This document shows, in pieces, positions 9,917 to 21,300 of a stretch of DNA of 64,000 bases. Numbering within the stretch: position 1 is the first letter of the stretch; every line of letters begins with the position of its first letter. The notes below the pieces were generated by a model that saw only the letters and a list, made by a program, of their open reading frames with translations, had not been told where the DNA came from and did no database searches. The DNA is from Trogon surrucura. Lineage: Eukaryota > Chordata > Aves > Trogoniformes > Trogonidae. The stretch covers positions 122,683 through 186,682 of the forward strand of contig JAJGST010000075.1 of the NCBI GenBank assembly GCA_020746105.1, given 5' to 3'. The translations under genes and the position numbers were made by a program.

Positions 9917-12175
9917 CCCAGCCTGTGCTGGCACATGGGGTTGTTCTCTCCCAAGCACAAAACTCTACCCCTGCCCTTGTTGAACTTCATCAGATTTCTC
10001 CCCGCCCAGCCCTCCAGCCTGTCCAGGTCTCGCTGAATGGCAGCACAGCCTGCTGGGGTGTCAACCACTCCTCCCAATTTCGTATCATCAGCAAACTTGC
10101 TGACAGCGCTCTCTGATCCCTCATCCAGGTCATTGATGAAGATACTGAACAGCACCGGCCCCAGCACTGACCCCTGAGGGACCCCACTAGACACAGGCCT
10201 CCAGCCAGACTCGGCCGCAGTGACCACAACTCTCTGGCTTCTTCCCTTCAACCACTTCCCGACTCACCTCACTGCTCGGTCATCCAGACCACACTGCCTC
10301 AGTTTCCCTGTGCGGATGCTGTGGGAGATGGTGTCAAAGGCCTTGCTGATGTCCAGACAGACCACATCCACTGCACGGCCACCATCCACCCACCTGGTGA
10401 TGTCTCCATAACAGGCTCTCAGGTTGGTCAGACATGACTTCCCCTTGGCCAAGACTTGCTGACTGCTCCTCATGACCTTCTTATCCTTGATATGCCCAGA
10501 GACAGCGCCAAGGATAAGATGTTCCATCACTTTTCCAGGGTTGGAGGTGAGGCTGACCGGTCTGTAGTTACTCGGGTCACCCTTCCTGCCCTTCTTACAG
10601 ACTGCAGTGACATTCGCTGTCCTCCAGTCTTCAGGCACCTCCCCTGTTCCCCACGACTGACCAAAGGTGATGGAGAGTGGCCTCGCAATGACTCCCGCCA
10701 GCTCCCTCAGCACCCGTGGGTGCATCCCATCAGGGCCCATGGATTTGTGGATGTTCAAGTGTTCCAACTGATCCCTAACCCCGTCCTCCTCTACCAGGGC
10801 AAGCTCCTCCTTTGTCCTGACTTGCTCTGGGGCCTCAGGGGACTGAGACTCCTCAGGACAGTCTCCAGCAGAGCAGACAGAGGCAGAGAAGCCGTTCAGC
10901 ATCTCTGCCTTCTCTCTGTCCTCTGTCTCCAGGGCACCCACCCCATTCACCAGAGGGCCTGCATTGCCTCTGGGGTTAGTTTTGTGGGCAGCTCCAGCCC
11001 CTCGCCGCGTTGGCCCGTCTTCCCTAAAAAGGACGGAGCCGCCAAGGCCCACGTTCCAGTTCTCGAGCTGTCCCACCACGTCTCCGTAATCGCAGTGAGA
11101 TCGCAGCTCTCCAACCGCACACAGATTTCTCACTCCCCTGCTTATTCCCCGGCTCCTTGCACTGGTACCCAGACACCTCAGCGACCTCATGGAGAAGCGT
11201 CTGTTCCTGCTGCTTGTGCCTCTGACACCTCACCCTGGGATACTTCCCCCAGCTCGTCTGTGCTGAGCCAGGTTCTATCCCTTTCCCCCTTCCAGCCTAA
11301 TTTGAAGCCCCATCGATGAATCCCGCCAGCTCACCAGCCAGAATTCTCCTCCCTCTCCGAGACAGCCCCGCTCCATCTCTGTCTCTCATGCCCGGTGCTG
11401 TGGAAACTTCCCCACGACCAGAAAACCCAAACCGCTGCTGGCGGCACCAGCCTTTGAGCCGCGCATTAACCGCACGGACTTTCCTGCCCCTTTCAGCATT
11501 CCCGCCCGCTGCTGGAGGGATGCAAGAGAAAACCACCTGCGCCCCCGACCCTTTGACCAACCGGCCCGGAGACTCGAAGGTCTTTCTCATCCTCTTTGCG
11601 CTCCTTTGTCCGATCCCACCGCTGCCAGCCTGGACAACCAGCAGCGGGCAGTGACCAGCACCAGAGCGGGGAGTTTTTGGGTGATGTCCCTCCCCTGAGC
11701 TCGAGGGAGGCACCAGCCTTCCCCGCGGGCTGGGTCCGGGCGGCAGAAGGGACCCTCCGATCCCCTCAGCACGGGGTCGCCAGTGACAGCCGCCCTCCTT
11801 TGCTTTTCTCTCGGGCTGGTCCTGACGCGTGGGGCTCGCTTGCTCAGCGAGCTCAGCCCTACGGCTCCAAGTCCATTCACCGCCTCCTCGGCTCTGCTGC
11901 TCCGGAGCCCCACAGCGGTTCTGCGGAGGCAGCCGGGCAGGGCAGGGAGGCAGGGCGGGGACTCGCCGGCCTCTCCGAGCCGGGACCCGCCTCCACCCGC
12001 CCCATCTCTTGGGTCCCCTCCCTGGGCCCGACGGCCGGAGGGGAGGGGACCCCCGGCCGCGTGGGGAGGGTCTGGCTGTGCGCCGGGGAGCGGCTCCGCC
12101 GGTGCTCCTCAGCCTCTCGCTTCTCCCCGGAGCTCTGCCCTTCTCGGCCGGTCGCCCCTCGCCCCGCACGGGTAG
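9917..12175 (-). mobile_element. CR1 LINE with ORF1, endonuclease piece and RT, antisense
   Basis: On the - strand the parts run in CR1 order. ORF1 occupies about 12175-11297: a region like PLPSG.R and RRGRRVPA, then an SGNH-esterase type domain with CPLLVVQAGS, GAQVVFSCIP and a C-terminal RRILAGELAGF. The N-terminal endonuclease segment (GNKQ, then NWNVGLGGSVLFREDGPTRR) covers about 11200-11000. The sequence then jumps to KTNPRGNAG near 10983 and continues through [61 protein letters not shown]. The middle endonuclease and linker are deleted, and the 3' end is cut after MCQHRLG at 9917. Stops and frame changes interrupt it. ORF1 begins only ~170 bases from the NSMCE4A start codon, head to head. 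Confidence 0.85.
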
Positions 12176-12343
12176 CGCCGCAGCCCCCCCGCCCCGGTAC
12201 CCCGCGCTCGCCCGGGGGGGCGGATCCCGCCGCCAGGAGCCGCCCCTCGCCCGGCTCCGCCCGGCTCCCGGAGAAACGGCCCCTCCCGCCGCCGCCATCG
12301 CCGGCGCTGGCCCTCGGGAAGGCCTCGGGGCTCCGGGACGGCC
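12176..12343 (+). promoter_or_regulatory. NSMCE4A: CpG-island promoter/5' leader of NSMCE4A
   Basis: A very CpG-dense stretch continuous with exon 1 and intron 1. There is no TATA box. The start context GGCCATGTGG is acceptable. The island extends leftwards into the antisense CR1 ORF1, so some promoter sequence may be LINE-derived. Confidence 0.55.
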
Positions 12344-15300
12344 ATGTGGGAGCCGAGCGGGAGCGGCGACCCCGCCTCGGGAGGGGAGCGCGGCCGCCCC
12401 TCGCTGCCCTCCCCCTCGGGCGGCGGCGCCGGGCCCCGGCAGCGGCGGCGGAGCGGCCCGGGCTCGCCGGCCTCCGGCCAGGAGGGCGAGGAGCCCCGGC
12501 GGCCGCAGAGCGCCGAGGGCACCGGCGACGAGCGCAGCCGGCGGGTGATCCGCAGCCGCTACCGGGAGCTCATCTGCAGCGTCCAGCGTAAGCGCGGCCG
12601 GCGGAGCCCCCGGCGGGGCCCGGCCCGGGGCGAGGGGGGCTGCGGGCGGGCACCGGGGCGGGGGCTCGGGGGCCGGGCGGGGGGGGCTCGGCCGTGTCTC
12701 CGCCTGCCGGGGGGGCTCCCCCGAGTCCTGGGCGGGGGGGGGGGGCCGGCCCGGCAGCGGTTGCCCGGCCGGGGGCGGCGGGGCTGGGAGGGGTTTCCCG
12801 GCCCGGAGCGCTCCTGGCTGCGGCTCCGGCCCTCGAGAGCCGGTGGTTTGGCCTCGGCGGGATGTTCGAGCTTTTAATTCGAAGCTGGGGGCGCCGGGAT
12901 CTGGCTTCCCGGAGCCACGAGGTGCCTCTCCCGCAGGGGCTGCGGCGCTTCCAGCATCTCTCGCCGGGCCGGCGCGTCGGGGGTTCTGCTGCGGGGGTTT
13001 GGGGTGTCCTGGGGAAACTTCACGGGGGTTTGTTGGAGTCAGCGCTGCGGGATTTAGAGACGTGCCCTTGGGGCCGAGTCTGGCTGGAGGCCTGTGTCTA
13101 GTGGGGTCCCTCAGGGGTCAGTGCTGGGGCCGGTGCTGTTCAATATCTTCATCAATGACCTGGACGAGGGATCAGAGAGCGCTGTCAGCAAGTTTGGTGG
13201 TGACACAAACTGGGAGGGGTGGCTGAGACCCCAGCAGGCTGTGCTGCCATTCAGCGAGACCTGGACAGGCTGGAGGGCTGGGCGGGGAGAAATCTGATGA
13301 AGTTCAACAAGGGCAAGGGTAGAGTTTTGCACCTAGTCAAAAATAACCCCATGTGCCAATATAGGTTGGGGCCTGCCCTGCTGGAGAGCAGTGCAGGGGA
13401 AAGGGCCCTGGGGGTGCTGGTGGGCAGCAGGATGGCCATGAGCCAGCAGTGTGCCCTCGTGGGCAAGAAGGCCAAGGGCATCCTGGGGTGTGTTAGAAGG
13501 GGAGTAGCCAGTAGGTGGAGAGAGGTCCTCCTGCCCCTCTGCTCTGCCCTGGTGAGGCCGCATCTGGAATCTTGTGTCCAGTTCTGGGCCCCTCAGCTCC
13601 AGAGGGACAGGGAACTGCTGGAGAGAGTCCAGCGCAGCCCCAGGGATGATGGAGGGAGTGGAACATCTCCCTGATGAGGAAAGGCTGAAGGAGCTGGGGC
13701 TCTTTAGCTTGGAGAAGAGGAGGCTGAGGGGTGACCTCATTCATGTTTATAAATATGTCAAGGGGGAGTGTCAGGAGGACGGATCCAGGCTCTGCTCAGG
13801 GATGTCCATTGACAGGACAAGGGGCAATGGGCACAAGCTGGAACAGAGTAGGTTCCACAAAAATACTAGAAAAAACCTTTTTCCCTGTGAGGGTGCCAGA
13901 GCCCTGGCCCAGGCTGCCCAGGGAGGGTGTGGAGTCTCCTGCTCTGGAGACATTCAAACCCCACCTGGACGCGTTCCTGTGCGCTCTGCTGTAGGTGACC
14001 CTGCTCTGGCAGGGGGCTGGACCGGATGATCTTTGAGGTCCCTTCCAGGGAGCACAGCCTGCTGGGCTGTCAGCCACTCCTCCCAATTTTGTATCATCAG
14101 CAAACTTGCTGACAGTGCTCTCTAGTCCCTCGTTCAGATCCTTGATGAATATATTGAACAGCAATACCTGGGTACCTGGGAGCTGTTGCGATACGGATGC
14201 AGGGGTTTTGCTGGAACCCGGAGGAATCTTGGATTCAGGGGATACGGATTTAAACTGAAGGAGAAGAGGTTTAGGCTGGAGCTCAGGGAGAAATTCTTCA
14301 GCGCGAGGGTGCCGAGACTCTGGACTGGATTGCGCAGAGAAGCTGTGGCTGCCCCGTCCCTGGAGATGTCCAAGGCCAGGTTGGATGAACCTGGAGCAAC
14401 CTGGGCTGATCGAGAGGTGTCCCTGCCCATGGCGGGGGGTTGGGTTGGATGAGCTCTGCGGTCCCTTCCAGCCGAGGCCGTTCTGGGGTTCCCTGATCTG
14501 CTGACAGATTTCCAGCCATGTAACTCTCAGTCCATTGAAGTAAATAGAAAACCTCTACTTCAAACGGAGTTAACGCGCAAGTGTTAACACTTCCTAATCT
14601 CGCCGTGAATGGGCTCCGGCGGTACCTGCGGTTGGTTGTGTGTGACGGGCTGTGGACCAGCCAGTTCTGATTAAGGTGCCAGGATGCATTTTTCGACGCT
14701 TCTGTACTTAAGTAATTTAGGGTTTCGTTTGTGCCTCTTCCCTCCAGAAAATCGTGAGGACATGCTGAGTTCAAAGAGCAACAGGCTGACGGGAGCTTTG
14801 GAAGAAGCCAATAAACTGTTCAGTGGAGGTAAAACAAATTCTCTTGTCCTTACTAGAGGCCTTGGCCTGACAGTCGGCCGAGTGCGAGACTCTGACACCT
14901 TGTAAGTGAAGAAGAGGGTGCAGTTGAGTTTTCAAAGTTGCTAAAGGGTAACTTCAGAGAGATAAGTTTAGTCGAAGAGGAATTGTTTGGATAAGTTGAT
15001 AGGAGGAAATAAATTGCATTACTGTAGTGCTTGTTTGCACCTAGAAATGCTTGGTCTCGGCTCTGTAGATCTGTACGCGTAAGTAGTTCTGGTAAAAGAT
15101 ACCGGTGTAGAGGGGTTCATTTCCTTTGGAGAGGTGGAAAACACGTCAGTGAAAAATGCATTTTGGTCTTTAAGACCACGTGTTCCTTTTCCACGCTCGC
15201 CGTTGTCGGCGTCATCCTCCCCTTTTCCGTCAGGAGGGGTCAGAAGTCGTTTCCATAAAGTAATTCACAGAGCTCTGTACCCGGGATGGTCTGTGCTGAG

Positions 15301-18300
15301 TGTTATTGCTGCAGTTTTGACAACTTCGTGTGGAGGACGTAAGGTCTTTTCTGTCTCAGTTTCCTGTGCACGAGAGGCTGCGCTGGATGCCCAGTTTCTT
15401 GTCTTAGCGTCAAATCTAGGAAAGGAGAAGGCCAACGAGTTGCGCTCTGAGATGACGGCGTTTGATTCGCTGGCGTTTGCAGAAGACTTGGTAAGTTCCA
15501 GACTCTGCATTTGCCAACAGTTTTGCCAGAGGCTTGTTGCAGAATCCTAAACCAGAACCCTCAGGTTGTCAGTTCTGATGGAATTTAACGCTCTTCCTGG
15601 GAATTCCTTCCGTTGGCTTTATGGTTAGTGTTGTTGAATTTTTTTTTTCACAGCTCGGGCCGTTTGTTCTCTTCAGGTAGTCTTGTGCACTTTTATTTTA
15701 CACTCACCGTTTCGTCGTTTCCCAGCAGCTGAGTCGTCTCTTTATCCTGTCCACTGCTTTATGTGTTTCTGGATGGAGTTCTCGAGGCCCTGTGTCCCTG
15801 ACGTGAAATGGGATTTGGATTACTCGCAGGCTTTTAGACTTTTGTCTCTTTGTATTGGGACAGGGTGAAAGAGTCGGTTCAGAAGAGCTTTGAAGCAGAT
15901 TATTTTTTTTTTTCCTTCCCCACCCTTCCTGAAAATTTTCTTTTACGTTACAGCAGATTAATGAGGAGTCTGAGTCTTTGGTCAGTCTAGAGCTCTGCGA
16001 TATAAAAAAAAACATATAAAGTTCGATTTGTTTTCTTGAAGTTTGTCCTGGGGAAGCCTGGATTGGTGGTAGGGGCAGGGTTGGGCCAAGCAGGTCGGTT
16101 CATTGTGTTTGTGGAATTAGGCTTCCTGCAAGCGTGTGGTGTTTGGAAGCTGTGAGACTTTAGAGTGCAATTTCCGTAGTGCTTTGCTACAGACCGGTCA
16201 GCCTCACCTCCAGCCCTGGAAAGGTGATGGAACATCTTATCCTTGGCGCTCTCTCTGGGCACATCAAGGATAAGAAGGTCGTGAGGAGCAGTCAGCAGGG
16301 CTTGGCCAAGGGGAAGTCATGTCTGAGCAACCTGAGAGCCTGTTATGGAGACATCACCAGGTGGATGGATGGTGGCCGTGCAGTGGATGTGGTCTGTCTG
16401 GACATCAGCAAGGCCTTTGACACCATCTCCCACAGCATCCTCATAGGTAAACTGAGGCAGTGTGGTCTGGATGAGCAAGTAGTGAGGTGGGTTGGGAACT
16501 GGTTGAAGGGAAGAAGCCAGAGAGTCAAGGGGGAGTGTCAGGAGGACGGAGCCAGGCTCTTTTCAGTGATGTCCAATGACAGGACAAGGGGCAATGGGTG
16601 GAAGCTGGAACAGAGGAGGTTCCATAAAAATGTGAGAAAAATCTTTTTCCCTGTGAGGGTGCCAGAGCCCTGGCCCAGGCTGCCCAGGGAGGGTGTGGAG
16701 TCTCCTGCTCTGGAGACATTCAAACCCCACCTGGACGCGTTCCTGTGCGCTCTGCTGTAGGTGACCCTGCTCTGGCAGGGGGCTGGACTGGATGATCTTT
16801 GAGGTCCCTTCCAACCTCTGACACTCTGTGATTCTGTGATTCCTACATCCCTGAAATGCTGTTGGCATATCGGCACTTTTATCCGCCCGCAGCTCGCTCT
16901 TTCACCGCTTGCCGACGCTCGCTCAACACGACGAGTCTGCCTGCGAGTGTCCGACGGTGTCTGCAGGAGAGTCCAGGTCCTTACGCACTGACATCACATC
17001 CCGAGCCCTCAGGACGGACACTGCAGTACGATATTTCAGTGTTCACGTACCTACTGGTCTTTAAGTGAATTTTCACTGCGTTTTCCTTTTCCTTTTGTAG
17101 CTAACCTTCATGGGCATAAATCGCCTAGAAATAGAAGAGAACGAGAGTGATTCTGAGGGCGTTTCAGGTGGCTACTTACCCAGCAATGCCTGGCACAAAC
17201 TGGGAGCAGAAGCAGAGAAGTACTTCAGGAGAGCGCCCACTTTTCACTATATGTAAGTTTCTGTAAGGAAACAGTACGAAGCACGAGCTAATGGCCTTGG
17301 TGGATTCTTCTCTTTGGTGCCCTGGGCTTGAAGAGAGTTGAATCTCAGGTCAGAGTGTGTCAACGAGAATTGCCCTGTGGTCTCTGCTCTTATGCTGCAG
17401 TGAGCTCCTTGTCTCCGGAATATTTCATCGTGTTTCTCTCTCTGTGGTTTTGATTGGGCTTGACTACTAAACAGCATCACTTGCGTCTAGTAGAGACAGC
17501 AAAGTACTCTTGATTTACCTCTTCCAGACCAAAACCAGGAGAATGGGTCTTCTCTCCTCTAGAAGCTGCCAGTGTGGGCTGGACGATCGGGCAGTGAGGT
17601 GGACTGTGAACTGGTTAAGGGAAAGAAGCCAAAGAGTCGTGCTCAATGGGGCGGAGTCTGGTTGGAGGCCTGTATCCAGTGGAGTCCCTCAAGGGTCGGT
17701 ACTGGGACCAGTATTATTCAATATATTCATCGATGACTTGGATGAGGGACTAGAGAGTACTATCAGCAAATTTGCTGATGACACCAAGCTGGGAGGAGTG
17801 GCTGACACATCAGCAGGCTGTGCTGCCATCCAGCGAGACCTGGACAGGCTGGAGAGTTGGGCGGGGAAAAATTTAATGAAATATAACAAGGGTAAATGTA
17901 GGGTCTTGCATCTGGGTAGGAACAACCCCAGGTTCCAGCATAAGTTGGGGAATGACTTATTAGAGAGCAGTGTAGGGGAAAGGGACCTGGGGGTGCTGGT
18001 GGGCAGCAGGATGACCATGAGCCAGCACTGTGCCCTTGTGGCCAGGAAGGCCAATGGTATCCTGGGATGTATTAGAAGGGGGGTGGTTAGTAGGTCGGGA
18101 GAGGTTCTCCTTCCCCTCTACTCTGCCCTGGTGAGGCCACATCTGGAATATTGTGTCCAGTTCTGGGCCCCTCAGTTCAGGAAAGACAGGGAACTGCTGG
18201 AGAGAGTCCAGCACAGGGCAACTGGGATGATGAAGGAAGTGGAGCATCTCCCTGATGAGGAAAGGCTGAGGGAGCTGGGGCTCTTTAGTTTGGAGAAGAG

Positions 18301-21300
18301 GAGACTGAGGGGTGACCTCATTAATGTTTACAAATATCTAAAGGGTGAGTGTCACGAGGATGGAGTCAGGCTCTTCTCGGTGACAACCAATGACAGGACA
18401 AGGGGTAATGGGCTGAAACTGGAACATAAGAGGTTCCGCTTAAACTCGAGAAGAAACTTCTTCTCAGTGAGGGTGACGGAGCCCTGGCACAGGCTGCCCA
18501 GGGAGGTTGTGGAGTCTCCTTCTCTGGAGACATTCAAGACCCACCTGGACACGTTCCTGTATAGCATTATCGAGGCGTTCCTGCTCTGGCAGGGGGATTG
18601 GACTTGATGATCTTTCGAGGTCCCTTCCAATCCCTGACATTCTGTGATTCTGTGATTTCTCTCTCTCTGTACAAGCTGCGGCCAGAACTGCAAGTAGGGG
18701 GACTTTTCTCTTTCCCAGGCAGTCACGGCAGGTCAGTCCATCAGGGTGTGTGTATTTTACCTGACGACCGGATTCCTGTGAAGAGACCAACAGTTCTTAC
18801 ACGTCTGTGTTAACGGGTTGTCTTTTAGAATCTTGTTTCCTGGCTCTGCCTTCAGAAGAAATCACCCGATTACTGGCGAGTGACCCTCGTGTAGAATCAG
18901 TGTCACCTCTCCTTGGGTGTAGCCAACCCCTCAGTCACCTGGCTTACAGAGAGCGCTCCACTTGAAATCTTTTTTTCCGGTTAAAAAAGTGGTTGCGTCA
19001 AGTTTTCTAAATCGGTTGATAATCCTGGGGCGAGGCTGCCGGCAGCCGCAGGAAGCAACTTTTGGGGGGTGGTCGCTTACGGGAATTTCTGCATGTGACG
19101 AGGTTTCGTGTCCAGAGATTGGTCGTTGCTTTGCACTTTTGTCGGGAGATCAGCTGTTCGCCGGCTGTTCTGCGCACGGTTTCAAAGGGATTCCCATCTC
19201 TATGTTGTTTTTATTTCGTTTAGGTTGGGATCTTTCAAGTCTGATCCTCCTGTACCGAGGCAACGGATTGAGAGGCAGAAAAAGGCTCGAGGAGGAGAAG
19301 AGAAACGGGCAATGCCCGCTCAGGTTTGTCGAACGTTCTCTCTGACGATTTGTTGGGGCACAGTTATTGCAAATGACTTTGTTCCTGTAGTCCCAGGGTT
19401 TGTAGCTGCCAGCTCTCTAGTACTCAAGGCTTCCAGCCTCGTCGTTAGGCTTCTTGGTCTGTTTTGCCTGGGCTGCAGTGTTTCACGGAGTGGAAGGAGC
19501 AGGATTTCCAGACTGATCTTTCAAGTCCAAGCGAGCTTGTTTGCTCTGGTGCTTGCTGCTTCGAAAGGAAACGGAGAAAGAAACTTCACGTTTGCGTGTT
19601 CTCCGCTGGTATTTAAAACGTGTCTAACAGAAACGGGATTAGCAACGACGAACTAATGAGCTCACCTCAGCGCTGCTGTCCCTGCTTTCTGCTTCCCTCT
19701 TCTTTCTGCCCAAAGGCAAAAGTCAGAGTGTCCTTACAGAGGCTGGCATTTGACCTGGTTGGCATTTGTGTCGCTGAGATGTGGTGTTGGGTGAGATGGT
19801 TTAGGGGTGAACTTGTCTTGTAGGGTTAATGGTTGGACTCGATGATCCCAGGGGTCTTTTCCAGCCTGAACTCTTCTTTGATTCTGTGATTCTATGAAAC
19901 CTTGGGAAAAGAAACGCTGCTGTAACGCCGGTTACACCGAGGCAGAATGTTGAGTGACGCCGGCCCGCGTCGCGCCGATCCGAGCAGGGACAGAGATGAT
20001 TCTGGCAGGGAAGAGGAGCGGGAGAGCTGGAGCGAGTCGCTTCCAGAAGTGGCCGCTCTCTGCGCTCCGCTCAGGGAAACGCAGACGCTCGGCACACGCG
20101 TCCGTCCGCGTTGGACGTGTCGCTGCGCGGGGAAGTTCCTGGCACTTGTTTTATTCAAAGGTGGCCGGAGGGGGTGAATCTGAGGCTCTGCTGACGGCCG
20201 TGCTTGGAGGACAGTTTGGAGTCCTGGGCTTCGCAGAGAGTGGAGAAATCCGTGAAATCCCCACAGGCGTCTCCTTTGATCACGCCAGGCTGTTTTGTTA
20301 CATGTAAATTAGGTGCCTTTTCTGAAAAAAAATGGAAGGTCCCAATGAACCGCCTTCGGGCGCTTCTCAAGAAGCTGTTTTGGTAACTGGGTAGCCCAGC
20401 TCCACACGACTGTTGGAAAGCGAGCGCAGACCTGCGCGGAATCTCAAAACACACACGCTGTGGCCTTTCAGTTAGACCCTGGGAGGCCGGGATTAATTCC
20501 TTGGTGAGCCGTCTGACGTGGACACAAGTGTGTCTGACTGTGCACAGCGGGTGCGGAGAGAAAAAGCGATCTTCTGCGTTAACGTGTTTGTGAAAGGGCC
20601 TTTTCGTACGTGTCTGAACAGCACCTTCGCATAAAGAGCGGTTGTTTAAGGTGAAACTTTTCTTTTTCCAGCTAAAGAAGATGGAGGAGTCTCCTCAGGA
20701 AGCCACGGAAAAAGAAGTAGAGAGGATCTTGGCGCTACTGCAAACTCATTTTACAAACGACCGTCAGTATGGTTCGATGGATTAAGCTTTTAGGGTATTA
20801 TTTTGAAAAAATGAATCCTCTCAATCTCCGCCAGTTGGGAGCGGTTAAAGCAGAGAGACCGAATGAGCCGGAGTTTGCAGGTGGAAGTCGTCGCGTTGAA
20901 GGGCATATCCCGAGGGTGGATTTCTTTGTTACGGGCACTGGTTTAGCTCAGTGGGTTGAGCGCGGTGCTGAAACGCCGAAGGTCGCGGGTTCGATCCCCG
21001 CTGGGTCCCCACGTGTTGCCTGATCTAGTTGAGAGGCGTCCCTGCCCGTGACAGGGAGGTTGGATTAAACGATCTCCAAGGTCCCTTCCAGCCGGGGCCA
21101 TTCTAGGATTCTACGATCCGAGTAATATTGAGCTCTGCCCTCTGCCTTTTCCTAGAGATGCCCTTTGTTTTAGAAGGCAGTCCGATAGTCGGGGGGCGTG
21201 TGCCTGTGGCAAAAGGCGGAAGGAAATAGTCTCCTCCAGAGCCTTGGGTTCTTTCTGCCGGCGACCGGGGATCCAGCGTCGGAACCGAATTGACGTCGGT

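Noticed and set aside
11297-12298. A host gene encoding an SGNH-esterase
   Set aside because: The domain is the CR1 ORF1 esterase, collinear with CR1 endonuclease and RT on the same strand, and it is interrupted.
17572-18607. A host reverse-transcriptase-like gene with a 365-codon frame
   Set aside because: It is a 5'-truncated CR1 with a standard tail, inside an NSMCE4A intron, with close copies elsewhere in the window.
20933-21010. A functional tRNA-Ile gene
   Set aside because: A and B boxes are present, but the anticodon loop is shortened and a CR1 tail follows directly, as in the copy at 24581. It is a SINE head.
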